A stretch of DNA of 17,456 bases, taken from the NCBI GenBank assembly GCA_023249815.1, contig JAHFBX010000022.1, positions 1 to 17,456 of the forward strand, given 5' to 3'. The first letter of the stretch is position 1; each line of letters opens with the position of its first letter. This document shows, piece by piece, positions 1 to 7,027 of the stretch. A program made the position numbers and the translations under genes. The stretch is from Candidatus Eiseniibacteriota bacterium. GTDB lineage: Bacteria > Eisenbacteria > RBG-16-71-46. Below the pieces are notes generated by a model. That model saw nothing but the letters and a program-made list of their open reading frames with translations, had not been told where the DNA came from and did not search any database.

Positions 1-1022
1 GTCTCGCCGGTGAGCTGGAGGTCCTGGTCTGCGTCCGGCGCGTAACAGCGCACGCGACCGCCAGGCAGCGGCGCGCCGGTGCCTTCCTTGGAGCTGTTGA
101 ACATCTCGAGCTTCGACTGCACGCCCGCCGCGTTGCCACCCCGGTACACGTAGAGCGGCTTGATCGAGACATCCTGCGGCTCGAGCAGCACGAGCGTCTG
201 GCTCTCGCGGTCGCGCAGCGTCGCCGTGCCCGGGAGCGTGTAGAGGTGATAGTCGGAGAACGACTGCTCGCTGGGCGGTTCACCGGCGGCATCGGCGGAC
301 ATCTTCATCATCACCGCCATCTCGGGACGCGGCGAGGCCGGCACGGCGCGCGCCACGTCACCGGCGATGAGCTTGACGCGCGCGTCGGTGTACGCGCGGC
401 CGGTCGTATTCTCGACCCGCACCACCGCGGACCAGCGTGCGGTCGTCTCGCCGGTGCGCACGAGCGTGTGTTCCGCCGCCCACGACAACCCGCCCGTGAG
501 GTATTGCAGCTCCGCGCTGCCGGCGCCCCGCTTGCCGCCTTCGACCACTGCTTCGATCGCGGGCCGGAGCGAGAGACCGGCGTCCGGCCGGGCGAGGCGC
601 ACCTCCTGCATGGCCTCGCGCGACAGCGTGACCAGCGCGCCGTCGTCGGTGCGCACCACGAGCCAGCCGCCATCGGCGGAGAGCAGCGTGCCCTCGGTGA
701 CGCGTTCGTTCTTGCTCACGACGCGCACGCGCGCGCCGATCGAGCGCTCGAGCAGGCCATCGCCGGTGGCCACGTCCCAGCGGTAGGCGAGCCGAGCGAG
801 CCGGCCGGAGTTCGGCACGAGGCGGAGCGACGACGGATCCAGTCGATTCGAAACGCCCTCCAGGCGGAGCGTGTCCCGGCCGCCCTTGAACTCGAGCGAG
901 CGGCTCTCCTTCACGAGTCCCAGGTCCGAGGTGTAGAGCGTCAGCGAAGGCCCGGCGAGGGTGGTCGCGGCGAAAGTGGTGAGGAGCGCGGCGGCGATCA
1001 GCGCGCGAGTCGGCGTGGTCAT
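1..1022 (-). CDS. Exported DUF4139-type protein, N-terminal 340 residues (C-terminus cut by window edge)
   Basis: The frame opens with ATG at 1022-1020 on the minus strand and is still open at position 3; bases 1-2 belong to the next codon. A GGAGG Shine-Dalgarno lies about 5 bases upstream. Residues 1-23 form a signal peptide (basic start, hydrophobic Ala/Leu stretch, cleavage near LAG). The mature start, SLTLYTSDLGLVKESR, and the later stretch GGLSWAAEHTLVR followed by VENTTGRAYTDARVKLIAGDV match the layout of DUF4139 proteins. In that family an N-terminal Y-N-x-G-L-A-x-V-like strand is followed by a beta-rich domain with a conserved L-x-W-x-x-x-Y/H-x-L-V block. Family members are usually 400-500 residues, so perhaps 100 or more are missing here. 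The molecular function is unknown; I expect a periplasmic or surface location. The gene lies 106 bases downstream of valS on the same strand but has its own ribosome site. Family assignment is by recognition, not by search. Confidence 0.8.
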   Translation of the reverse strand, partial: MTTPTRALIAAALLTTFAATTLAGPSLTLYTSDLGLVKESRSLEFKGGRDTLRLEGVSNRLDPSSLRLVPNSGRLARLAYRWDVATGDGLLERSIGARVRVVSKNERVTEGTLLSADGGWLVVRTDDGALVTLSREAMQEVRLARPDAGLSLRPAIEAVVEGGKRGAGSAELQYLTGGLSWAAEHTLVRTGETTARWSAVVRVENTTGRAYTDARVKLIAGDVARAVPASPRPEMAVMMKMSADAAGEPPSEQSFSDYHLYTLPGTATLRDRESQTLVLLEPQDVSIKPLYVYRGGNAAGVQSKLEMFNSSKEGTGAPLPGGRVRCYAPDADQDLQLTGE

Positions 1023-1128
1023 GGATCCTCCGTGAATGGGCTCGCGGGACATACGCCGCCCGCCCCGGTCTATTCCCCGCGCCCCGGCGACCGGCGAACG
1101 CGCGCCAGCGAGGCTTCGCCACGAGCCG

Positions 1129-3816
1129 TCAGTCGCGCACCGTGGACAGGCTCGACTGTGCGCGCTTCAGCTTGTCGAGCGTCTCCTCGAGCTGGACGAG
1201 GCGTTCGTTCTCGCGCTGCACGATCTCGGGCTTGGCCTTGCGCAGGAAGTCCTGGTTGCGAAGTTTCTTCTTCACGCCCTCGAGGTCGGTGAGGAGTTTC
1301 TGCGCCTCGCGCGTCAGCCGGGCGCGCTCCTCGTCGAGGTCGATGAGCCCTTCGAGCGGCAGAAACACCTCGGCGCCCTCCACCACGGCCGAGGCCGCCA
1401 CCGGCGGCCGCGAGCCGTCGCGCGCCAGCTCCAGCGTCTCGATCCGCGCGAGCGGGCGCAGCTGCGTGTCGAGGCGTTCGAGCAGCTCCAGCTGGGCGCT
1501 GCCGCCGCGCACGACCACGCGCACGGGCTTGCCGGGCGCGATCTTCGACTCCACACGCAGGTTGCGCACCGCGACCACGACACCCTGCAGGAATCCCACC
1601 TCGCGCTCGGCCGCGGCGTCGAACCACGTGCGCTTCGCCTTGGGCCACGCGGCCGTCGCGAGCGTGTCGCCGTCGTGCGGGAGCGCCTGCCACAGCTCCT
1701 CCGACACGAATGGCATGAACGGGTGCAGCAGCCGCAGGATGCCGTCCAGCACCTTCCAGCTCACCCAGCGCGCGGTGCGCAGGTCCGCGCGCTGCTCCCC
1801 GCTCATCGCGTCGCCGAGGTCGGCGAGCGCCCAGCGCGGCTTCGCCATCTCCAGGTACCAGTAGCAGTACTCGTTCCATGCGAACTGGTACACCGCCTGC
1901 GCCGCCTCGGCGAAGCGGTAGGTCTTGAGATTGCGCGTCACGTCCTTTGCGGCGTTCGCGAACCGCGACAGGATCCAGCGGTCCGCGAGCGACAGGTTGA
2001 GCTGCGACTCCTTGACGCCGGACAGATCCTCGTCGCCGAGGCGCATGCACACGAGCTTCGTGGCGTTCCACAGCTTGTTCGCGAAGAACTTGCCGGTCTC
2101 GAGACGCTTCTCGTCGAACACCATGTCCTGGCCCGTGGGCGTCTGCACCATGCAGAAGCGCACGCTGTCCGCGCCGTACTTCTCTATCATCTCGAGCGGG
2201 TCCGGCGAGTTGCCGAGTGACTTGCTCATCTTCCGGCCCTGCGCGTCCCGCACGATGCTCGTGAAGTAGACGTGCTCGAACGGCGCCTCGCCGAGGAAGT
2301 GGTAGCCGGCCATGATCATACGCGCGACCCAGAAGAAAATGATGTCGCTGCCGGTCACCATGAGGCTGTTCGGGTAGTAGCGCGCGAGGTCCGCCGTCTG
2401 CTCGGGCCAGCCGAGCGTCGCGAACGGCCACAGCCACGACGAGAACCACGTGTCGAGCACGTCCTCGTCCTGGCGCCAGCCTTCGCCCGGCGGCGAGTCG
2501 AGCGACACCACCATCTCGTCGCCGCGGTACCACACCGGAATGCGATGGCCCCACCACAACTGCCGCGAGATGCACCAGTCGCGGATGTTCTCGAGCCAGT
2601 GGAGGTAGACCTTCTTCCACCGGCTCGGGAATATCTTGACCTTGCCCTTCTTCGCCGCCTCGATCGCGGGCGCGGCGAGCGGCGCCATTTTCACGAACCA
2701 CTGCCACGACAGGTAGGGCTCGATGATCGTGTCGCAACGCGAGCAGTGCCCGACGCTGTGCCGGTGCGGCTCCACCTTCTCGAGGTAGCCGGCGTCCTTT
2801 AGCGCGGCGACGATGCGCTCGCGCGCCTCGAACCGGTCGAGTCCGCGGAAGTCGCCGGCGGCGTCGTTCATGACGCCGCCCTCGTCCATCACCACGACCT
2901 CGGCTAGGCCGTGGCGGCGGCCGATCGCGAAGTCGTTCGGATCGTGCGCCGGTGTCACCTTCACCGCGCCGGTGCCGAACTTGGGATCGACCGAGTCATC
3001 CGCGAGGATCGGGATCTCGCGCCTCACGAGCGGGAGCACGGCGAAACTGCCCACGAGCTTCGCGTAGCGCGAATCTTTGGGATGCACGACCACGCCGGTG
3101 TCCCCGAGCATGGTCTCGGGCCGGGTCGTCGCCACGCTGACAGAGCCGACGCCGTCCTTGAGCGGGTAACGGATGTGCCACAGGTGGCCGTCGGTCTCGA
3201 CCATCTCGACTTCTTCGTCGGACAGCGCCGTGCGGCAGCGCGGGCACCAGTTCACGATGTAGCGGCCGCGATACACCAGCCCTTCGTCGAACAGGTGCTT
3301 GAAGACGTGCAGCACCGCGCGCGAGTAGTCCTCGTCGAGCGTGAAGCGCTCGCGTGTCCAGTCCGGCGTGATTCCCAGCCGGCGCTCCTGCTGGAAGATC
3401 AGGCCGCCGTACTGCTCCTTCCACCTCCACACGGCATCGAGGAATCCGTCGCGGCCCAGGTCCTGGCGGGAACGGCCCTCGGCGCGCAGCTTCTTCTCGA
3501 CCACGTTCTGCGTTGCGATGCCAGCGTGATCCATGCCCGGGATGTAGAGCGTCTCGCGACCCTCCATGCGCTGCCAGCGGATGATGCAGTCGCGCACGGA
3601 TTCGCCGAGCACGTGTCCCATGTGGAGCGAGCCCGTCACGTTGGGCGGCGGGATCGCGATCACGAACGGCGCCCGGGCACCGGTGCCACGCGGGCCCTGC
3701 GCCAGGTCGGCGCGCGGCTGGAACACGCCGAGACGCTCCCAGAACGCGTAGCGCTCGGGCTCGATGCGGCGTGGATCGTAAGAAAGGGAGAGCGCCTCGG
3801 GGTTCCCGGGACGCAT
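1129..3816 (-). CDS. valS: Valine--tRNA ligase (ValRS), 895 aa
   Basis: This class I aminoacyl-tRNA synthetase charges tRNA-Val with valine in the cytoplasm. The ATP-binding HIGH motif appears as HMGH (residues 65-68, in NVTGSLHMGH), and KMSKS is intact at 529-533. The CP1 editing domain, which hydrolyses mischarged Thr-tRNA, is recognisable by ATTRPETMLGD (229-239) and GTGAVKVTPAHDPNDF (about 281-296). CPRC (191-194) and CSRC (358-361) form the paired cysteines often seen in bacterial ValRS zinc sites. The anticodon-binding domain follows KMSKS. The last 70 or so residues form the charged coiled-coil arm typical of ValRS (EERARLTREAQKLLTDLEG and onward). The length of 895 is normal for the family. 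The ATG at 3816 has an AGGAGG Shine-Dalgarno five bases upstream and fits the conserved N-terminus (PRRIEPERYAFWERLGVF). Nothing looks broken. The gene is divergent from the Wzi-like gene. Confidence 0.98.
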   Translation of the reverse strand: MRPGNPEALSLSYDPRRIEPERYAFWERLGVFQPRADLAQGPRGTGARAPFVIAIPPPNVTGSLHMGHVLGESVRDCIIRWQRMEGRETLYIPGMDHAGIATQNVVEKKLRAEGRSRQDLGRDGFLDAVWRWKEQYGGLIFQQERRLGITPDWTRERFTLDEDYSRAVLHVFKHLFDEGLVYRGRYIVNWCPRCRTALSDEEVEMVETDGHLWHIRYPLKDGVGSVSVATTRPETMLGDTGVVVHPKDSRYAKLVGSFAVLPLVRREIPILADDSVDPKFGTGAVKVTPAHDPNDFAIGRRHGLAEVVVMDEGGVMNDAAGDFRGLDRFEARERIVAALKDAGYLEKVEPHRHSVGHCSRCDTIIEPYLSWQWFVKMAPLAAPAIEAAKKGKVKIFPSRWKKVYLHWLENIRDWCISRQLWWGHRIPVWYRGDEMVVSLDSPPGEGWRQDEDVLDTWFSSWLWPFATLGWPEQTADLARYYPNSLMVTGSDIIFFWVARMIMAGYHFLGEAPFEHVYFTSIVRDAQGRKMSKSLGNSPDPLEMIEKYGADSVRFCMVQTPTGQDMVFDEKRLETGKFFANKLWNATKLVCMRLGDEDLSGVKESQLNLSLADRWILSRFANAAKDVTRNLKTYRFAEAAQAVYQFAWNEYCYWYLEMAKPRWALADLGDAMSGEQRADLRTARWVSWKVLDGILRLLHPFMPFVSEELWQALPHDGDTLATAAWPKAKRTWFDAAAEREVGFLQGVVVAVRNLRVESKIAPGKPVRVVVRGGSAQLELLERLDTQLRPLARIETLELARDGSRPPVAASAVVEGAEVFLPLEGLIDLDEERARLTREAQKLLTDLEGVKKKLRNQDFLRKAKPEIVQRENERLVQLEETLDKLKRAQSSLSTVRD

Positions 3817-3976
3817 GCGGGCCTCCTGGACCGGGCCAAGGGAGCATCCCGGCGTGGGGGGTCGAACGCCGAGGCCCGACTGATGCCGGGCCGCGGACCA
3901 CCCCTCTCAAAAAGAGGGAGGGACGGTAGCGTATGCGCCGAAACGAGGTCAACCATGCGGCGCTGCCGTGCGCGCC
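3817..3976. promoter_or_regulatory. Divergent intergenic region between valS and the Wzi-like gene, with a T-box-like element and a hairpin
   Basis: About 160 bases must hold the promoters of both flanking genes. On the valS (minus) strand, 3907-3893 reads AGGGGTGGTCCGCGG. This resembles the T-box antiterminator consensus AGGGTGGNACCGCGG but lacks one A. An inverted repeat, CCCTCT (3902-3907) with AGAGGG (3913-3918), overlaps it. Further down the leader, the arms GCCCG and CGGGC (3873-3890) can form a second hairpin. A TTGACC hexamer on the minus strand (3952-3947) could be a -35 box, but I find no convincing -10 at proper spacing. No clear sigma-70 pair is visible for the plus-strand gene either. 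The region as a regulatory space is certain from gene orientation; the T-box reading is weak. Confidence 0.35.
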
Positions 3977-5587
3977 ATGCACTTTCCTGGCGGCCCGACT
4001 AGCATCCGCCGGGTGCGCACCCCTCTTCCGCTCTCGCTGCTCGCTTCCGCCACGATGCTGCTGATCGCCATGGGCCCCGCGGAGGCTTCGCCGCTGGAGT
4101 TCGTGTCACCACGCGATCCGCTCGTGTCCGAACTGCGCGTGCTGGAGCTCTACGACCTGCCCGCCGACAGTGGTCGCTTCCGCCTGCCGCACCTGAGCAC
4201 GTTCCCGCTCCGCCGGATCGAGCTGATGGGGGCCGGCGCCCCGATCGGGCGAGGCGAGCTCGTACGCACGCTGGTCGCCGACCGGATGGAGCGCGAACTG
4301 GAGCGAGACGCGATCGTGGCGTTCGCGGACGCACGCGTACCGCACTCCACGCCGCGGCTCTGGGACCAGCAGTGGGACGCCGGCCAGCGCATCGAGTTGT
4401 CGGTGGGGCTCGAGGGCGGCTGGGAGGGCTCCGACGAGAATGGGAATCGTGAATCGAAGTGGCGCGATGGCACTGGACTCCACGTGCGCGGCAGCGCCCA
4501 GGTCGACCGCTGGCTCGCCTACCTGCACCTGACCGCGGGGCAGCTCGAGGGGGCGAGCCGCTACACCGACGTGCTCGTCTCGCGTACCGACCTCGCGGCG
4601 CAGACTGACGAGGCCTACCTCGTATACGCGAACGGAACGCGGTGGAGTGTGAGCGTGGGCCGGCAGCGCTTCGCGTGGGGGCCGGGCGAGGAGGCCTCGC
4701 TGCTCCTGTCGCGCACCGCGGCGCCGCTCACGGCGCTCCTGCTCCACGCGAGGTTCGAGCCGATCCGCGCCGACGCTTTCGCGCTCCACACCACGACCGA
4801 TCTCGGCCGCGGCGAACAGCTCGCCGCGCATCGCCTCGAGTGGCAGCCCACGAGCGGGTTGCGGCTGGGACTGAGCGAGGCGGCGCGCTACCGCTCCTCC
4901 GGCTGGCAGGGGGTCTACCTGGCGAGCGTCATCCCGTTCTCGGTGGCGCAGCGGCTGCTGCAACAGGACGGAGACAGCGCCGGCGTCAACCGCAACAACA
5001 TCGAGGTGGCGTTGGACGTGGCGTGGCGCGTGGCGGACGGCACGCGGCTCTATGGCGAGCTCCTCGTGGACGACGCGCATGCGAAGAGCGCCGCGTTCCC
5101 GAACAAGTACGCGTGGCAGCTGGGACTGGACGGCGCCTGGACGCACGGCTTCACGCGTCTCACCTGGAACACCGAGTACTCGTGGCTCTCGCGCTACACG
5201 TACACGTCGTTCTTCGGCCGGGCGTTCACTTCGCAAGCGGTGCCGTTGGGATTCCCGTCGGGGCCCGACAGCCGCCGACTGCGCGCGCGCATCAGCTGGG
5301 ATCCGCGCGTGGCGTGGCAGTTGACCGGGATCGTGCGACGCACGTGGAAGGGCGAGAACGATTTCGACGAGCCGTTCGTGCCCGGCTCGCCCGTGCCGCC
5401 CGTCCAGCAACTCGAGGGTGTGGCCGCGGTGACCGACGACGTCACCGGCGTGCTGCGCTGGTGGCCCGCGAGTGGCGTGGACTTGTCGCTGGCGCTGGGC
5501 TGGCATCGCACGGAGAATGCCGGCCACGTGGTGGGTGCCGCGACAAGTGGCCGCCACGCGAGCCTCGCGTTCCGGCTCGTGCGTTAG
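3977..5587 (+). CDS. Wzi-family (capsule assembly) outer-membrane beta-barrel protein, about 536 aa
   Basis: This is probably an outer-membrane barrel of the capsule-assembly Wzi family, whose E. coli member anchors capsular polysaccharide at the cell surface. A signal peptide is clear (VRTPLPLSLLASATMLLIAMGPAEA, cleaved before SPLEF). The mature N-terminus has the helical lead-in of the family: a leucine-rich segment (LVSELRVLELYDLP), then FPLRRIEL and GRGELVRTLVADRMERELER. After about residue 120 the sequence alternates polar and hydrophobic residues with many Trp, Tyr and Arg, as in a barrel. The block SVSVGRQRFAWGPGEEASLLLS matches the family's G-R-x-x-x-x-W-G-P-G motif. It ends with a strand-like SLAFRLVR. 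The start is uncertain: ATG 3977, GTG 3968 and GTG 4013 are all in frame and none has a good Shine-Dalgarno; GTG 4013 gives the most compact signal peptide. No capsule genes are adjacent, but polysaccharide genes occur further right in the window. Confidence 0.72.
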   Translation: MHFPGGPTSIRRVRTPLPLSLLASATMLLIAMGPAEASPLEFVSPRDPLVSELRVLELYDLPADSGRFRLPHLSTFPLRRIELMGAGAPIGRGELVRTLVADRMERELERDAIVAFADARVPHSTPRLWDQQWDAGQRIELSVGLEGGWEGSDENGNRESKWRDGTGLHVRGSAQVDRWLAYLHLTAGQLEGASRYTDVLVSRTDLAAQTDEAYLVYANGTRWSVSVGRQRFAWGPGEEASLLLSRTAAPLTALLLHARFEPIRADAFALHTTTDLGRGEQLAAHRLEWQPTSGLRLGLSEAARYRSSGWQGVYLASVIPFSVAQRLLQQDGDSAGVNRNNIEVALDVAWRVADGTRLYGELLVDDAHAKSAAFPNKYAWQLGLDGAWTHGFTRLTWNTEYSWLSRYTYTSFFGRAFTSQAVPLGFPSGPDSRRLRARISWDPRVAWQLTGIVRRTWKGENDFDEPFVPGSPVPPVQQLEGVAAVTDDVTGVLRWWPASGVDLSLALGWHRTENAGHVVGAATSGRHASLAFRLVR

Positions 5588-5606
5588 TCTCGTCCCGCCG
5601 CACGCA

Positions 5607-5638
5607 CCGCGGCCACCCTCGCGCGAGGGTGGCCGCGG
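5607..5638. terminator. Perfect 32-bp palindrome between convergent genes, probable bidirectional terminator
   Basis: The arm CCGCGGCCACCCTCGC is followed at once by its exact reverse complement, so the hairpin has essentially no spacer beyond the turn. It lies 20 bases after the Wzi-like stop and 38 bases after the stop of the minus-strand gene ending at 5676, where both transcripts should end. There is no T-run on either side, as is common for hairpin terminators in very GC-rich genomes. The termination role is inferred from position. Confidence 0.65.
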
Positions 5639-5675
5639 GAATCTCCCGTCGAACTCAACCGTTCGTCACTGCATG

Positions 5676-6557
5676 TCAGCGGAACAGCGCCTTGACGCGC
5701 GCCCAGCTCGAGCGCTTCACGGCCGGTGAAGCGGCAGCGGCCGTTGGGTTCTCGAACTGGTAGGACTCCGACACGATCGACGAGCCCGCGGGCCGTAGCA
5801 CGATCTGCTCGGCCGGGAACCCGTCCGCGGTGCCGCCCTTGAACGACGCGTGGAACACGCCGTTGTTAATAAGGGTGAAGCGACCCGGCGTGCCCTCGGG
5901 AACGCCGGCCGCCGCGTGCATCGTGCCACCGCCCGTCGCGTTCACCATCACGGCCCGCAACTCCTGCGCGGGATCGTTCGTCCCGAGGATGAACGCGATC
6001 AGGTCCGGTAACGGCGCCCCCATGGCGGTGTTCGTGAAGTTGACGCGCATCTCGCACCTCGAGAGCGTCGGTACGAGCGAGGGGTTGGCGAGCAGCTCGG
6101 TCCCGCGCGCACCATAGAGCAGCGGGTCCGTGGCGAGATCGCTCGCCGGCAACGGGATGATCCAGGTGACGGCGTTCTTCGTGTGCAGCGTGACGTTGAC
6201 ATCCGCCCGACCATCGGGCAATGGACGTTCGGACACCGTGCCCGCCATCTCCGTGCCAACGTTCGGACCGCCGTGCGAGAGCAGGTACGCCGCCACCACG
6301 CCGGCGTAGTCCACCGAGGCGAACATCGTCAACGGGGCGTTGTCCGTCCACGCGATGAAGTCCGGCAGCGGCGGGATGAAGAAGTTGGTGGAGCCCTGGG
6401 CGAGGAGGAAGTCCGAGATCGGACGGCTGCTCGCGGCATCGGGATCGGCGGTCTTGATCCCGGCCGCTCGCGCGATGGAGAACGACAGGGAGACCGTCGT
6501 GACGAGCATCAGCACAGTGCGCGCGGCTCGGCGCGCCCGGTAGGGGAGGGATCGCAT
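5676..6557 (-). CDS. Exported protein of unknown family, 293 aa
   Basis: The start is ATG at 6557, chosen because an AGGAGG Shine-Dalgarno sits five bases upstream. The frame stays open to 6806, but the extension has no ribosome site and looks non-coding. The N-terminus is a signal peptide (MRSLPYRARRAARTVLMLVT, then a hydrophobic stretch to about residue 31, cleavage near ARA). The mature part is about 260 residues with a single cysteine (C168), no further membrane segment and a beta-rich look. A short motif occurs twice: PLPDFIAW at 63-70 and PLPDLIAF at 182-189, which may mark two related halves. The end is an Ala-rich stretch and a basic tail (KRSSWARVKALFR). I do not recognise the family and see no catalytic motif. 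A periplasmic or secreted location is the only functional inference I can support. It stands alone between a convergent barrel gene and a divergent M13 peptidase. Confidence 0.8.
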   Translation of the reverse strand: MRSLPYRARRAARTVLMLVTTVSLSFSIARAAGIKTADPDAASSRPISDFLLAQGSTNFFIPPLPDFIAWTDNAPLTMFASVDYAGVVAAYLLSHGGPNVGTEMAGTVSERPLPDGRADVNVTLHTKNAVTWIIPLPASDLATDPLLYGARGTELLANPSLVPTLSRCEMRVNFTNTAMGAPLPDLIAFILGTNDPAQELRAVMVNATGGGTMHAAAGVPEGTPGRFTLINNGVFHASFKGGTADGFPAEQIVLRPAGSSIVSESYQFENPTAAAASPAVKRSSWARVKALFR

Positions 6558-6568
6558 ACGAACCTCCT

Positions 6569-6583
6569 GCCCCGTGGTGGGGC
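6569..6583 (-). other. Small hairpin abutting the Shine-Dalgarno of the unknown exported protein
   Basis: On the minus strand GCCCC-ACCAC-GGGGC forms a 5-bp GC stem with a 5-base loop, ending directly before the AGGAGG ribosome site of the gene starting at 6557. It could protect the 5' end of the message or affect ribosome loading. The function is not shown by the sequence. Confidence 0.4.
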
Positions 6584-7027
6584 GGATCGGTCGTCCATGA
6601 CCGCATTGGCGCGAGCGACCTCCTGTCGGCACGCTCTCAGGCCGACCGCGGACGATGATCCCGGGGGTGGCTCGTCGCGGACACCTGCGGCACGATTCCC
6701 ACATGGCTCGAACGGCAGGGACCGCAATCATCAGTCCCGTGCGAGCCGTACGAGAGTGGCGAAAGCTCCGGGGAAGGTCGGCGCTTCGTGCCGGCGCCGC
6801 GAGCAATTCGCAGGCTAGGTCCGGGCAAGAGTGCGTGCAAGGCCAAAGCGGCCTGCGCGCGCTCCTCCAATCGGACCAGGGCCAAGCCCATCGCGGATGT
6901 CCCGCAACGCGGTGGCACTCGCCCCGACGACATTCATCCCGTCATTGCTTGACGGCCGCGCCGCCGCCGCCCACCTTGGCAAGGTTCATCGACCCGCCTG
7001 CCGCCAGTTCTCCCGAAAGGAACCGCC
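6584..7027. other. Long intergenic region (about 440 bp) between divergent genes; no gene recognised
   Basis: This stretch lies between the unknown exported protein (minus) and the M13 peptidase (plus) and must contain both promoters. Open frames cross it on both strands (a 98-codon minus frame at 6637-6933 and plus frames from 6655 and 6831). Their predicted proteins are Arg/Pro/Ala-rich with no domain I know and no ribosome site, so I treat them as non-coding. A TTGACG hexamer at 6949-6954 could be a -35 box for the peptidase, but no acceptable -10 follows. I found no tRNA, riboswitch or insertion-sequence signature. Confidence 0.4.

Noticed and set aside
3841..3900. tRNA-like fragment (GGTCGAAC within paired GC arms) upstream of valS
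   Set aside because: No acceptor, D-arm and anticodon-arm set can be folded at tRNA spacing; only isolated short stems are present.
3928..3952. Sigma-70 promoter TTGACC/TACGCT for valS
   Set aside because: The spacer is only 13 bases and the -10 match is poor.
1036..4002. Long plus-strand frames opposite valS (1036-2220, 2272-2802, 2911-4002) and the minus frames 1070-2737 and 2996-3982
   Set aside because: They overlap a complete, motif-bearing valS. Their translations are Arg/His/Ala-rich with no domains, as expected of shadow frames in high-GC DNA.
4106..5557. 483-codon minus frame opposite the Wzi-like gene
   Set aside because: It has no ribosome site or domain. The plus-strand protein has a signal peptide and a family motif, so the minus frame is a shadow.
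6557..6806. Upstream in-frame extension of the unknown exported protein (376 aa version)
   Set aside because: It would bury the signal peptide 83 residues inside the protein and ignores the strong AGGAGG before ATG 6557.
6637..6933. 98-codon minus-strand frame in the gap before the M13 peptidase gene
   Set aside because: It has no ribosome site, no recognisable domain and a biased composition; equal-length frames exist on the other strand of the same gap.
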